Origin: Mobilitalea torta | GTDB lineage: Bacteria; Bacillota; Clostridia; Lachnospirales; Lachnospiraceae | DNA: 64,000 nt | Assembly (NCBI RefSeq): GCF_050433395.1 | Contig: NZ_JBNPXH010000002.1 | Span: 372,001-436,000, forward strand | Direction of reading: 5' to 3' | Shown: positions 26,925 to 35,947 of the stretch, piece by piece | Layout of the letters: every line of letters starts with the position of its first letter | How positions within the stretch are numbered: position 1 is the stretch's first letter | Program-made: the position numbers and the translations under genes | The notes under the pieces: model-generated | The model's database searches: none | Told to the model about the DNA's origin: nothing | What the model saw: only the letters and a program-made list of their open reading frames with translations

Positions 26925-27116
26925 ATGAAAGCATTTGTTGAACGTAATGGATGTATCGGATGCGGTCTGTGTGCCGATACCTGCCCCGAAGTATTTCGTA
27001 TGGATGCCGATGGTCTTGCAGAGGTTTACACCACTCCCGTACCCGCCGATGCCGAGGATTCCGCCAAGGAAGCTGAGGACGGCTGCCCTGTAACCGTTAT
27101 TATGATTGAGGAATAA
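26925..27116 (+). CDS. Small ferredoxin with one cluster motif
   Basis: A 63-residue acidic protein. CIGCGLCADTCP supplies C-x2-C-x2-C followed by C-P, and the second C-P is in DGCPV near residue 54, as in single-cluster [4Fe-4S] ferredoxins of the Desulfovibrio/Thermotoga type. The centre of the molecule lacks a second CxxCxxC. Starts seven bases behind GGAGG; TATAAT at 26841-26846 is a likely -10. Soluble electron carrier, partner unknown. Confidence 0.93.
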   Translation: MKAFVERNGCIGCGLCADTCPEVFRMDADGLAEVYTTPVPADAEDSAKEAEDGCPVTVIMIEE

Positions 27117-27254
27117 TATCTGCCGATATTATTTCGCACCGGGCCAAAGAAGAGCGCATCCTGCTATGAAGTGCCGCATATCACAGCTGTTTTTCGGATA
27201 TGCTATAATGAAAACGCGGACTTAAAATACAGACAGAAGAAAGGATGATATCAG

Positions 27255-27767
27255 ATGCTGAACAAGGAAGTAGTACAATTATTAAACGAACAGATTACGA
27301 AGGAGTTTTACTCCGCTTATCTTTACATGGACATGGCTAATTATTACGCCGACCAGAGCCTCAACGGTTTTGAGAACTGGTTCTTCATTCAGATGCAGGA
27401 GGAACGGGATCACGCCCTTCTCTTCCGTGAATATCTGCTGAATAACGGAGAGGTTGTCAAGCTGGCTGAGATTGCTGCTCCGGATAAGACCTACGCCAGC
27501 TTCCGCGATCCCCTGGCCATTGCCTATGAGCATGAGCAGTTTGTAACGGCCTCCATCAATAATATTTATGAGGCGGCCTCCCGCTGCAAGGATTTTCGCA
27601 CCATGCAGTTCCTGGACTGGTTCATCAAGGAACAGGGCGAGGAAGAGAAGAATGCCGACGATAATGTCAAGAAATTCGACCTGTTTGCCGGTGATCCCAA
27701 GGGCCTATATATGCTGGACAACGAGATGAAGGCCCGCGTATATTCCGCTCCTTCCCTGGTGCTGTAA
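27255..27767 (+). CDS. Ferritin
   Basis: A 170-residue bacterial non-haem ferritin. Ferroxidase-centre residues are seen in ITKEFYSAYLYMDMANYY, QMQEERDHALLFREYLL and the later helix IKEQGEEEKNADDNVKK. It stores iron and limits oxidative damage; it lies next to a ferredoxin, with rubredoxin 7 kb away. Starts behind AAAGGATGATATCAG. It ends before a pair of hairpins. Confidence 0.95.
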   Translation: MLNKEVVQLLNEQITKEFYSAYLYMDMANYYADQSLNGFENWFFIQMQEERDHALLFREYLLNNGEVVKLAEIAAPDKTYASFRDPLAIAYEHEQFVTASINNIYEAASRCKDFRTMQFLDWFIKEQGEEEKNADDNVKKFDLFAGDPKGLYMLDNEMKARVYSAPSLVL

Positions 27768-28089
27768 TAAGCTTTGCAGGATCAAAAGGTTGGTACTTAG
27801 AGTCTATATTGAAGCAACGGGCGGCACGCTCTGTGTGAGCCGCCGCTCTTATGTTCCACAAAAGGGCTGTTCACCGGCAGTTGTAACTGCTGGTGTAACA
27901 GCCCTTTTGAATCCACAGCATGAGGATAATGTTTCAAAGTCTGGTTAGAACCTTGCAAATATAAGATTTTTATCAACTGAGCCTTTCTATAAGATAATCC
28001 TGCCTCTTCTATATGCCATAAGCGATCAAACTAATACGATTATATCATACAAGGCGGCAAATTCCATTGTTAATTACTATAAGCTAATT
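27768..28089. other. 322-bp intergenic region with two hairpins
   Basis: No gene is visible between the ferritin and GH31 genes, which converge. It holds a GGCGGC/GCCGCC hairpin near 27820-27845, the long hairpin at 27860-27908, and about 180 bases of AT-rich sequence in which I see nothing. Confidence 0.6.
27860..27908. terminator. Long hairpin, probable bidirectional terminator
   Basis: AAAAGGGCTGTT and AACAGCCCTTTT form a 12-bp stem, and the interior CACC-GCAGTT / AACTGC-GGTG continues the pairing almost to the loop. The flanking A/T runs fit terminator use for the convergent ferritin and GH31 genes, though the GH31 stop is 180 bases away. Confidence 0.7.
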
Positions 28090-30162
28090 TTAAGAAACCA
28101 GATAAATCTGAATATCAAAGCCTTGCCTGGTGAATACCGGAATTCTCTCCAGAGGTGCTGCTGCGGTCACATATCTTCCGCCCTCCAGCTCCTCCCCGGT
28201 GCATGCATTGATCCATACGGTGCCTGCCGGAAGGTATACGCTTCTTTCTCTGATTCCTTCTTCCATGACCGGAGCCACCAGAATATCCGGACCAAACATA
28301 TACTGGTCCGTCAGCTCCCAACACCGGGAATCCTCGGGAAATTCATAGAACATGGTGCGAAGCAGCGGTGCTCCCTTCTCATGTGCTTCCTCCATCAGTC
28401 TCCTGGTATAAGGTCTTAGCCGCTCCCTCAGGAAAAGATACTCCGAGAATATCTCCAGCTTATCCTCCCCATAGCTCCATACCTCATTATCCTGGCCGGA
28501 GGAGAATTGCCTCACACCGTTGCGGAATTCTTCCTTCAGCGGATGGAAGGGCGGCCTTTCTCCGTGCAGCCTCATGACGGGGCAGAAGGCGGCCCATTCA
28601 AACCATCGCACCAGCAGCTCTTGGAAGCCTGCACCCGTAATATTACCGCCTAAGAAGCCTCCGATATCCGTAGTCCACCATGGAATTCCGGCAAGCCCCA
28701 CATTGAGCCCGGCCTGAAGCTGTTCCCGCATACTGCGGAAGGAGGAATGCACATCCCCTGACCAGACCAGGGCTCCGTAACGCTGACTGCCTGCCCAGGC
28801 ACAGCGCACCAGATTCACCGGATTATCCATTCCCTCCGCTCTCATCCCGTCATAATAGGCCTTGGAATAAAGCGCCGGATAGATATTGCTGCATTGCAGT
28901 GCAGGCCCCAGATGGTAGCGGTAAATATCAAAATCATAGGGGCCGTATTCCGGTTCCGCCTCGTCCAGCCAGAAGATCCGAATCCCCTTGTCAAAATAGT
29001 TCTCCTTGCACCGGTTCCAGACGAATTGCCGGGCTGCCGGATTGGTTGCATCAAAGAAAGCAGTCTCCCCCATCCAGTTCATATGTATTCCCATCCCCCG
29101 GTCCGTCCGCACCAGCATTCCTTCCTCTTCCATAGCCTTCCTGTTCTCACTGGCGGCATCGATGGTGGGCCACACGGAGACCATTAATTCAATGCCCAGC
29201 TCCTTCAGCTCCGCCACCATCCCTTCCGGATCGGGCCAGTCCACAGGATCAAAACGGAAATCCCCCTGCCTGGTCCAATGGAAGAAATCCACCACAATGA
29301 CATCCATGGGAAGTCCCCGGCGCTTGTGCTCCCTGGCTACCTGGAGCACCTCCTCCTGATTCCGGTATCTTAACTTGCACTGCCAGAAGCCCAGCCCATA
29401 TTCCGGCATCATGGGAACCCTGCCCGTCACCCCGGCATACTGCTCCACGATCTCAGAAGGAGTATCCCCGGCTGTAATCCAATAATCCAGCTTTTTCGTA
29501 TTTTCTGCGATCCATTCCGTTTTATTGGTTCCGAAGACCACACTGCCCACCGCCGGATTGTTCCAGAGCATCCCATAGCCGCGGCTGGACACCATAAATG
29601 GAACGCTGGCCTGGCTGTTTCTCTGTGCCAGCTCCAGAACCGCTCCCTTTTTGTTCAGGTTACCCTCCTGGTACTGGCCCATGCCGTAGATTTTTTCATC
29701 CTCAAATGCCTCAAACCGGGCTGTCAGCCGGTAATCCGAGGTTCCTGCAATGGGCTTTAATTCCCTGGCTCCCACCCAGATGGGAACCGCGTACCGGTCA
29801 ATCCGTGCCCGGTTGCGCCAATATTCCGCTGTCAGAAGCTCACCTTTTTCATTTTCAAAGGACAGCCAGCCTTCGATGTTGAAGCTGGCGGTTATTCTGC
29901 CGTTGGTAATGCTGGCAACGGTGAATTTCTGCATATGCTCCTGGGGCGCGTTCCTGTACCAAGGCTCTACCACATTCGTCTTCTCTATCCGTATCACCGG
30001 CTTGCAGGCTTGGGGCGTCTCGAATAATGCCCAGTCATTCTGATCCATATGGGCCTCTTTGGTCATGCGGATGCGCAGTGAATTCTCTCCCCAGGGCTCG
30101 ATCCAAATCGTCTGCTCTCCCTCTCTGGCAATCAAGCGGTTATTCTGCACCTCATACTTCAT
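28090..30162 (-). CDS. GH31 glycosidase (alpha-xylosidase/alpha-glucosidase)
   Basis: A 690-residue family 31 glycoside hydrolase, started behind AGGAGGTAGTATATA. The nucleophile is D400 in IFWLDEAEPE and the acid/base D470 in WSGDVHSSF. PMDVIVVDFFHW and GFWQCKLRYRNQEEV are also family signatures and resemble YicI-type alpha-xylosidases, which remove xylose from xyloglucan oligosaccharides. No signal peptide, so cytoplasmic. It follows the GH74 gene by 28 bases; together they would trim xyloglucan fragments to xylose and glucose for the nearby xylose isomerase. Confidence 0.92.
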   Translation of the reverse strand: MKYEVQNNRLIAREGEQTIWIEPWGENSLRIRMTKEAHMDQNDWALFETPQACKPVIRIEKTNVVEPWYRNAPQEHMQKFTVASITNGRITASFNIEGWLSFENEKGELLTAEYWRNRARIDRYAVPIWVGARELKPIAGTSDYRLTARFEAFEDEKIYGMGQYQEGNLNKKGAVLELAQRNSQASVPFMVSSRGYGMLWNNPAVGSVVFGTNKTEWIAENTKKLDYWITAGDTPSEIVEQYAGVTGRVPMMPEYGLGFWQCKLRYRNQEEVLQVAREHKRRGLPMDVIVVDFFHWTRQGDFRFDPVDWPDPEGMVAELKELGIELMVSVWPTIDAASENRKAMEEEGMLVRTDRGMGIHMNWMGETAFFDATNPAARQFVWNRCKENYFDKGIRIFWLDEAEPEYGPYDFDIYRYHLGPALQCSNIYPALYSKAYYDGMRAEGMDNPVNLVRCAWAGSQRYGALVWSGDVHSSFRSMREQLQAGLNVGLAGIPWWTTDIGGFLGGNITGAGFQELLVRWFEWAAFCPVMRLHGERPPFHPLKEEFRNGVRQFSSGQDNEVWSYGEDKLEIFSEYLFLRERLRPYTRRLMEEAHEKGAPLLRTMFYEFPEDSRCWELTDQYMFGPDILVAPVMEEGIRERSVYLPAGTVWINACTGEELEGGRYVTAAAPLERIPVFTRQGFDIQIYLVS

Positions 30163-30190
30163 TATATACTACCTCCTTTTCCCTGATTAT

Positions 30191-32794
30191 TTACTGTATC
30201 GGAACAGGTTCTCCCCATAACACTCCCCTGGAGCCTGTTCCAATATAGAATCTTCCGTAGGTGCGGGGATCACCCGCTATGCTTCGGATATCTCCGTACA
30301 TCTGTTGTCCCGTATTAATTCTCTGCCAGCTCCTCCCCTCATCCATGGAACGGTAGAAGCCGTATTCTCCACTAAGAATTCCGTTTATGTACAGGGTTTT
30401 ATATTCGCTGAAGGATGCCGCCATTCCCATTCCCTGGCGGAAGACGCTGTCCCCCTCCTGGGTGATTCGGTTGAAATCAGCATATCCCTCCTCTGTATGG
30501 AAACAAAGTTTCCACAGTCCGCCTGCTCCGGTGGATATCCATACCACTCCCCTGCGCCCGGACTCTACCCGTATTTCCGCCGGCATGATATTATCCACAC
30601 CGCCCAGCTCCAGCTTAGGGAAATGTTCCGGCACTGCGATCTGTTCAAAACTCTCTGCTCCGTCCGTGCTGAGATACATTCTGCTGTCCGAGCTAAAACC
30701 ATAGAAAACATTAGGATCTACCCGATCCGCCATTACCTTAAAGGTAAGTCCGCAAAGCTCCTCCGCTTTCGGGCTGTTTCTGTCTTCTTGCTGACCATCG
30801 CCGGCGGAACTCTTTATGAGGCTGGGGTCAATCAAGCCAGCATCAACCAAACTAGCATTTACTAACTCAGCATCTTCCAAATCAATATTTACTAATTCAA
30901 TATTTACTAGTTTAGTATTTACTAGTTTACCCTTGAAATCATAAATTCTTGGAACCTTCCAGCTCTTCCCCTCATCCCTGGAATATACCACCGCCTCCAG
31001 GGGCAGGAGCTGTCCGTCGGCCACACACCAGACCAGCGTCCGGGTATCTGCGGAGATGGCTGCCCAGCCGGAATTGTTATTCGGCCTTCGTATGGTATCA
31101 ATCAGGCTATCCAGATAGTTCGAAATACCCTTCGGGTCCGGCAGCCTCTGCCAGGTTCTGCACTGATCCCTGGATAAAATCAGTCCTCCGGTGGTGTGTC
31201 CCGTCCAGTTTCCCCTGGCGGTCACTACGACCCGCTCCGGTTCATGATCCGGATAATCCGCGTTCAGACAGGTAATATAGCGGTGATTCTCCTCATCTGC
31301 AAAGGAGTTGCCTGCGGGCTTTGTTAAATCGGTAAAGGCAAAGCCCCCCAGATCCCCCAGGATATCAATCAATCTGACTTCACCGGAAGGGGGGCTGTAG
31401 ACATTCAGATGGACCGTTTCCTCCAACCCCTTGCAGCACTGTTTCCAAATCACGCTTTTCTCTTCCCGGGACTGAAGCAAGTTCTCTGTCATGAAGATGC
31501 CCGTACCGGTATTAAATACAGCCCGGTTTGAATCAAAAGGATCAAGCTTGATATCGGACAGCCAGTGGATCAGGTTATTGTGATTATTATATTCGGGCAT
31601 CATATAGGGCGCCCCTTCATAATCCATACGGCCTGTTCTAAGTCCTTGAAGGACCGTGGTCCAGTGCTCTCCGTAATCAGTGGAGTAGAATACGGTCTCA
31701 TCAACGCTGCAGCACTGGGTGGAGCATATAATATGCCCCGGCAGATTCCGGTCCGCACAGATTCCTCCAAAGCCGGTGCTTCGGTTAACTCCGTCCGCCT
31801 CCTTCCGGCTGATTTTGGAACCGCCTGTTTCAGAAGCAGCTTCTTTCACCGCTGTCTCTCCGCTGATCCCGGAGCTATTTCCCAGCTCCGGTGTAATATA
31901 GGAATAATCCATGACTTCTCCCGTATCAGACAATTCATACCGAAGCACACAGCCCCATTGGGCGCCGCCCATATCACAGGCATATCCCTTCCACCCATTC
32001 CAGGAATATCCCACCGAGGCCATGGTGATAAACAGGTATTTTCCTGCGGCGGAGGCTCTTTGCCCAACAAAGCCGGGATAACTGCCATAGCATGTATTCT
32101 CCGGCTGCCCGGGCATCACACGGAAGGTCCTTCCTCCGTCTGCGGATAGATACAGGCTGGGTCCCCGGACCGTTCCTCCCGGGGAATTCGCCTCACCGGA
32201 GGCAGCGATCACCATGGTCTGGCAGCGGTCTCCCCTGGCCGATCTGGGGGCCAGCCACACAAAGGCGATATCTTGCTCAGTCCGGCCCCCTTGCCGACAC
32301 AGGGGCAAGGCTGACCAATGCTCTCCGTAGTCCTCCGATCTCAATAACCCCTCCGATTGGGAGCCAAAATAAAGTATGGCCGGATTATGCGGGTCAACTG
32401 CCAGCCGCTCGCCGGTGCCCCTCCCGGAAGCATTCCCATGAACTCCTGCCGGAATAGGAAAATACTCAAAGGTTTCCCCCCTGTCCTTCGAACGGCACAG
32501 ATAATTATTCTTCCAATCCCCGCTGGCGATATAGAGCCAATCCGGATGCTGCTCATCAATGGCGATAGAAAGGGGAAAGGTTTCCCATATTTGCGTCGTT
32601 TTGACATGATCCATCAAAGAATGCCAGCATTTCCTTTCAAAGTCATACCGGTATACTCCTCCGATATCTGTCCGTGCATATAGAATATCCTTCTCTCCCG
32701 GATGGAAGCAGAAGCCCGTAACAAAGCCCCCTCCCGGTATCGGTGCATGATGATATTCATATGGTATTGTTTCAAATCCATTCTTCGTTGTCAA
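30191..32794 (-). CDS. GH74 xyloglucanase-like enzyme with pentapeptide-repeat insert
   Basis: An 867-residue seven-bladed beta-propeller pair enzyme. Family 74 signatures are GGGFVTGFCFHPGE, LYARTDIGGVYRYD (catalytic-base candidate D43), GRGTGERLAVDP, and WLSDIKLDPFDSNRAVFNTGTGIF (second acid candidate D414). Known members cleave xyloglucan backbones. The start is a TTG at 32794, behind GGGAGG. Unusual: no signal peptide, and residues 624-663 form eight pentapeptide repeats (LVNTK, LVNIE, LVNID and so on). A second insert rich in Glu/Ser/Gly is at about 312-340. These account for the extra length over the usual ~730-750 residues. Confidence 0.88.
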   Translation of the reverse strand: MTTKNGFETIPYEYHHAPIPGGGFVTGFCFHPGEKDILYARTDIGGVYRYDFERKCWHSLMDHVKTTQIWETFPLSIAIDEQHPDWLYIASGDWKNNYLCRSKDRGETFEYFPIPAGVHGNASGRGTGERLAVDPHNPAILYFGSQSEGLLRSEDYGEHWSALPLCRQGGRTEQDIAFVWLAPRSARGDRCQTMVIAASGEANSPGGTVRGPSLYLSADGGRTFRVMPGQPENTCYGSYPGFVGQRASAAGKYLFITMASVGYSWNGWKGYACDMGGAQWGCVLRYELSDTGEVMDYSYITPELGNSSGISGETAVKEAASETGGSKISRKEADGVNRSTGFGGICADRNLPGHIICSTQCCSVDETVFYSTDYGEHWTTVLQGLRTGRMDYEGAPYMMPEYNNHNNLIHWLSDIKLDPFDSNRAVFNTGTGIFMTENLLQSREEKSVIWKQCCKGLEETVHLNVYSPPSGEVRLIDILGDLGGFAFTDLTKPAGNSFADEENHRYITCLNADYPDHEPERVVVTARGNWTGHTTGGLILSRDQCRTWQRLPDPKGISNYLDSLIDTIRRPNNNSGWAAISADTRTLVWCVADGQLLPLEAVVYSRDEGKSWKVPRIYDFKGKLVNTKLVNIELVNIDLEDAELVNASLVDAGLIDPSLIKSSAGDGQQEDRNSPKAEELCGLTFKVMADRVDPNVFYGFSSDSRMYLSTDGAESFEQIAVPEHFPKLELGGVDNIMPAEIRVESGRRGVVWISTGAGGLWKLCFHTEEGYADFNRITQEGDSVFRQGMGMAASFSEYKTLYINGILSGEYGFYRSMDEGRSWQRINTGQQMYGDIRSIAGDPRTYGRFYIGTGSRGVLWGEPVPIQ
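30806..30925 (-). repeat. 15-bp tandem repeats encoding pentapeptides inside the GH74 gene
   Basis: Eight imperfect 15-bp units encode LVNTK, LVNIE, LVNID, LEDAE, LVNAS, LVDAG, LIDPS and LIKSS. The DNA is clearly more AT-rich than the surrounding gene. The A(D/N)LXX-like spacing recalls right-handed pentapeptide-repeat helices. Confidence 0.9.
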
Positions 32795-33148
32795 AAAAAT
32801 ACCTCCCTTATAAGATTCCTGTTTCTGTAACTTCCTGTTCCTGTTGCTCCCCTGTTCCCGTTTCCGACTCTCCCTTAATACCTCGCTTACTCCACACTGA
32901 CCCCAGTATTACATTCATTTCCCATATTGTACAATAGCTGTCATAAAAATTCACTCTTACATTTTATTTCATTTTCATCCTTGAAATTAGTGATTAGTTA
33001 TGATCAAATACGGCATAGGTTCCATTTTAATAACGCTGCCCCAAAATACACTATATTTTTACGCTTCTTTGTGGTAGTATTAAGAAATCAGAATTTTCCG
33101 GGCCGCTTTTTATCTGCGACTACTACAATTACCTCGGAGGGCTATATT
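32795..33148. other. 354-bp divergent intergenic region with a 12-bp palindrome
   Basis: It separates the divergent GH74 and Ham1-like genes. A perfect palindrome TATTGTACAATA at 32925-32936 is a possible operator for the GH74-GH31 transcript. Nearer the GH74 start the plus strand is pyrimidine-rich with repeated CTGTT. I could not identify a confident promoter on either strand. Confidence 0.45.
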
Positions 33149-33736
33149 ATGCAAAAGATTACCTTTGTTACCGGCAATAAAGGAAAGGCCGCTACTGCAC
33201 AGCAGTATTTTGATGAGTTGAACATAGAGTTGGAAACCTATTCCTATGAATTGATTGAACCGCGTTCTGATGACATAACAGAAATAGCAAAGTCAAAAGT
33301 AATGCAAGCTTACAAGCTGGTAAGGCAGCCGTGTATCGCTCAGGATTCCGGCTTCTATATAGATTCTCTGAATGGTTTTCCAAGGGCTTTTGTTAATTTT
33401 GCCTTGGATACCATTGGTGTAAACGGCATACTAAAATTAATGAACGGTATTGAAAACCGAAATTGCAGGTTTAAAGAATGCCTGGCTTATTATGACGGCA
33501 ATGAAATTGAATATTTTTACTGCAATCACGAAGGCAGGCTTTCAAAGGAAATGATTGGAATTGAAAATCCTGAAAAATGGAGTGATTTATGGTATGTTTT
33601 TATTCCCAGCTACTCGCTTGACGGCAGAACCTTCGCACAATATACCATAGAAGAGACATACGAGAGACGGAGAAATGCAGATTCCTCAATAAAACAGTTC
33701 GCCGATTGGTACAAGACATGCGAATGCAGCAAATAA
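33149..33736 (+). CDS. Ham1/RdgB-like non-canonical purine NTP pyrophosphatase
   Basis: A 195-residue protein starting at the ATG at 33149 behind CGGAGGG. It has the substrate-binding start TFVTGNKGKAATAQQYF, and IAQDSGFYIDSLNGFPRAF matching the DSGLxVDALNGxPG-type motif. These enzymes hydrolyse ITP, dITP and XTP. The sequence is divergent: the usual SARYAG stretch after the second motif is replaced by VNFALDTIGVNG, and codon use is more AT-rich than in neighbours. It may be a housekeeping paralog or a recently acquired gene. Confidence 0.75.
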   Translation: MQKITFVTGNKGKAATAQQYFDELNIELETYSYELIEPRSDDITEIAKSKVMQAYKLVRQPCIAQDSGFYIDSLNGFPRAFVNFALDTIGVNGILKLMNGIENRNCRFKECLAYYDGNEIEYFYCNHEGRLSKEMIGIENPEKWSDLWYVFIPSYSLDGRTFAQYTIEETYERRRNADSSIKQFADWYKTCECSK

Positions 33737-33748
33737 GAATGATGGATT

Positions 33749-33782
33749 AAGAAAGAGGAGCTTCTCACAGCTCCTCTTTCTT
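33749..33782. terminator. Bidirectional terminator between Ham1-like gene and xylA
   Basis: AAGAAAGAGGAGCT and AGCTCCTCTTTCTT form a perfect 14-bp stem around TCTCAC, 13 bases after the Ham1-like stop. It can serve both convergent genes. Confidence 0.85.
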
Positions 33783-33837
33783 ATCTTATATGAAGTTTAT
33801 TATCCTTTCTTCTTAATAGAAAAGACAATCTCCCGCA

Positions 33838-35154
33838 TTATTTTGTTTCCAAAATATATTGATTCAGGATGCTCTCAAGCATTTCCTGCCTGCCGGATTT
33901 GTTGGGGCTGGTTCCGTTCTTCATGGCATAAGCCTCTAACTCCTTGAAGCCAACCTTACCTTCCACAATATCCTTGCCGATGCCTTCCTTATAACTGGCA
34001 TAACGCTCCGCCTTGAAGTTCTCGAATACGCCGTCCTCCAGAAGTCTTGCAGCAACCTTCAGGCCTTTTGCAAAGGCATCCATACCTGCAATATAAGCAT
34101 AGAATAAATCATCATCCTCAAAGGATGCACGGCGAACCTTAGAGTCAAAGTTCAAGCCGCCCTTTGTGAAGCCTCCGTCCAGGAGAATCTCATACATTGC
34201 CATGGTGGTATCATATACATTGGTAGGGAACTGATCGGTATCCCAGCCCAGCATCGGATCGCCGGTGTTGGCATCCACACTGCCGAGAGCGCCGTTGATT
34301 CTGGACATGTTCAGCTCATGCTGGAAGGTGTGCTGCGCCAGTGTTGCATGGTTTGCTTCGATATTCAGCTTGAAATCATCCTGTAAATTGTATTTTCTTA
34401 AGAAGGAAAGCACGGTTGCCGCATCAAAATCATACTGATGCTTGGTAGGCTCCTTCGGCTTGGGCTCGATTAAGAGCTGGCCGGTGAATCCGATCTCCTT
34501 GGCATAATCCGCTGCCATACGAAGAAGTCTGGCGAGGTTATCCAGCTCCAGGCCGGTATCGGTATTCAGCAGGGTCTCATAGCCCTCACGGCCGCCCCAG
34601 AATACATAGTTCACACCGCCTAAATCCTTTGTGATCTCCATTGCCTTCTTGATCTGTGCCGCGGTATAAGCGAAAACGCTGGCATTGCAGGAGGTGGAAG
34701 CGCCATGGACGAATCTGTCATCACCAAAGGCATTGGTGGTTCCCCATAAGCACTTGATGCCGGTGCGGGCCATCTCTTCCTTAATCACTGCTACGATCTC
34801 GTCCAGTCTCCGGTTTGTCTCCTCCAGAGTAGCTGCTCTGGGAGCGATGTCCTGATCATGGAAGCAGAAGAAAGGAATCTGCATCTTCTCCATGAACTCA
34901 AAGGCTGCATGTACTCTTTCCTTCGCCTTTACCATCTCCTGATCCGTGTTATCCCATGCACGGTGCATGGAAGCGCCGCCGAAGGGATCATTTCCCATAT
35001 AGGTGAGGGTGTGCCAGTAGGACATAGCAAAACGGAGCTGCTCCTTCATGGTCTTCCCCATCACTACTTCCTCGGGATTATAGTACTTGAAGGACAAAGG
35101 ATTCTTGCTCTGGGGTCCCTCGTATTCAATCTTGCCAACCTGAAAATATGACAT
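33838..35154 (-). CDS. xylA: Xylose isomerase
   Basis: A 438-residue class II xylose isomerase that converts D-xylose to D-xylulose with two divalent metals. Signatures: FFCFHDQDIAP (catalytic H99), VFWGGREGYETL and IEPKPKEPTKHQYDFD, with EANHATLAQHTFQHEL. Start behind AGGAGGATATTAAA. No xylulokinase or XylR gene is adjacent. The gene has its own promoter at 35330-35358 and a leader of about 165 bases that begins with the R2 element. It fits downstream of the GH74-GH31 pair in xyloglucan use. Confidence 0.97.
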   Translation of the reverse strand: MSYFQVGKIEYEGPQSKNPLSFKYYNPEEVVMGKTMKEQLRFAMSYWHTLTYMGNDPFGGASMHRAWDNTDQEMVKAKERVHAAFEFMEKMQIPFFCFHDQDIAPRAATLEETNRRLDEIVAVIKEEMARTGIKCLWGTTNAFGDDRFVHGASTSCNASVFAYTAAQIKKAMEITKDLGGVNYVFWGGREGYETLLNTDTGLELDNLARLLRMAADYAKEIGFTGQLLIEPKPKEPTKHQYDFDAATVLSFLRKYNLQDDFKLNIEANHATLAQHTFQHELNMSRINGALGSVDANTGDPMLGWDTDQFPTNVYDTTMAMYEILLDGGFTKGGLNFDSKVRRASFEDDDLFYAYIAGMDAFAKGLKVAARLLEDGVFENFKAERYASYKEGIGKDIVEGKVGFKELEAYAMKNGTSPNKSGRQEMLESILNQYILETK

Positions 35155-35263
35155 TTTAATATCCTCCTTTTGTTATATAAATTACTTTTTCTGTACTTGA
35201 CTACCTGCTCCATCATAAATGAAAGCCTCATTCATGATCTTGTTATTATGAACACAACCATGT

Positions 35264-35317
35264 CCATGATTTTTCGCTCCGCTCGGCAATCACAAGTAAA
35301 CTTGCATTCCCTCACTG
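35264..35317 (-). repeat. R2 leader element, copy at xylA
   Basis: Sense orientation for xylA. CAGTGAGGGAATGC is followed by a small CAAG/CTTG hairpin, then TGATT...AATCA enclosing GAGCGGAGCGAAA. The same order and loop sequence recur upstream of trpS (58805-58872). It starts about a dozen bases after the xylA -10 box, so it would lie at the 5' end of the transcript. Confidence 0.75.
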
Positions 35318-35329
35318 CGCTTTTATTAT

Positions 35330-35358
35330 ATTATAAATCCTTTCTTCAAATATTACAA
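35330..35358 (-). promoter_or_regulatory. xylA promoter
   Basis: On the minus strand TTGTAA (35353-35358) and TATAAT (35330-35335) are separated by exactly 17 bases. Confidence 0.7.
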
Positions 35359-35360
35359 TA

Positions 35361-35390
35361 ACTAATTTGTAAATTAATTAAACAAACTTA
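35361..35390 (-). promoter_or_regulatory. Imperfect inverted repeat upstream of the xylA -35
   Basis: TAAGTTTGT and ACAAATTA arms flank an AT-rich centre. The AGTTTGT/ACAAACT arms recall XylR operators, but the site lies upstream of the -35 rather than over the promoter, so a different or activating factor is possible. Confidence 0.35.
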
Positions 35391-35448
35391 ATAGTATTGT
35401 TTTAATAGATCCCGTATAGAAGTAAAAAATAATTTTTTGATTTTGTTA

Positions 35449-35478
35449 TTGACATTATTGTGTGTCACACAGTATAAT
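35449..35478 (+). promoter_or_regulatory. Promoter and palindrome of the PadR operon
   Basis: TTGACA (35449-35454) and TATAAT (35473-35478), both consensus, are separated by 18 bases. The spacer contains the palindrome TGTGTCACACA, a good candidate for self-repression by the PadR-type protein encoded next. Confidence 0.8.
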
Positions 35479-35527
35479 ATTATCAACAGTAAGTGACAGT
35501 GCACAATATTATAGGAGGGAGGCTATT

Positions 35528-35917
35528 ATGTCTAATAAAACTGAATTACTATCGGGGCTCCTGCTGGAGCTGAGGCGGGGAACCACCGTCCTGAGCGTAC
35601 TATGCCGGCTGTCCGCTCCTACTTATGGATATTCCCTGGTACAGGATCTGAGCGAGAATGATATCCCCATGGAAGCCAATACCCTGTATCCCCTGCTGCG
35701 CCGGCTGGAGAAGCAGGGACTTCTGAAAAGTGAATGGGAGACCTCAGGCGCCAAGCCGCGCAAATACTACATGCTCACCGAGCTGGGTCAGGAGGTATAT
35801 CAGCAGCTGAGACTGGAATGGGATAAGATGGTAACAGCGATGAATCACCTGATGGAGGACACTCCACAGAATTCCGGCCAGACGGAACAGCAATCAAATA
35901 TTAGTCCAATAAAATAG
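35528..35917 (+). CDS. PadR-family transcriptional regulator
   Basis: A 129-residue winged-helix protein: LRRGTTVLSVLCRLSAPTYGYSLVQDL, then NTLYPLLRRLEKQGLLKSEW and the wing GAKPRKYYMLTELGQ. PadR regulators typically repress a neighbouring membrane-protein or efflux gene and themselves. Started at 35528, behind GGAGGGAGGCTATT. The next gene, 30 bases downstream, encodes a HAAS-domain membrane protein, the commonest partner of this PadR type in Firmicutes. Confidence 0.94.
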   Translation: MSNKTELLSGLLLELRRGTTVLSVLCRLSAPTYGYSLVQDLSENDIPMEANTLYPLLRRLEKQGLLKSEWETSGAKPRKYYMLTELGQEVYQQLRLEWDKMVTAMNHLMEDTPQNSGQTEQQSNISPIK

Positions 35918-35947
35918 CAAATTAAATTAATAAGGAGGATGTAAGAA

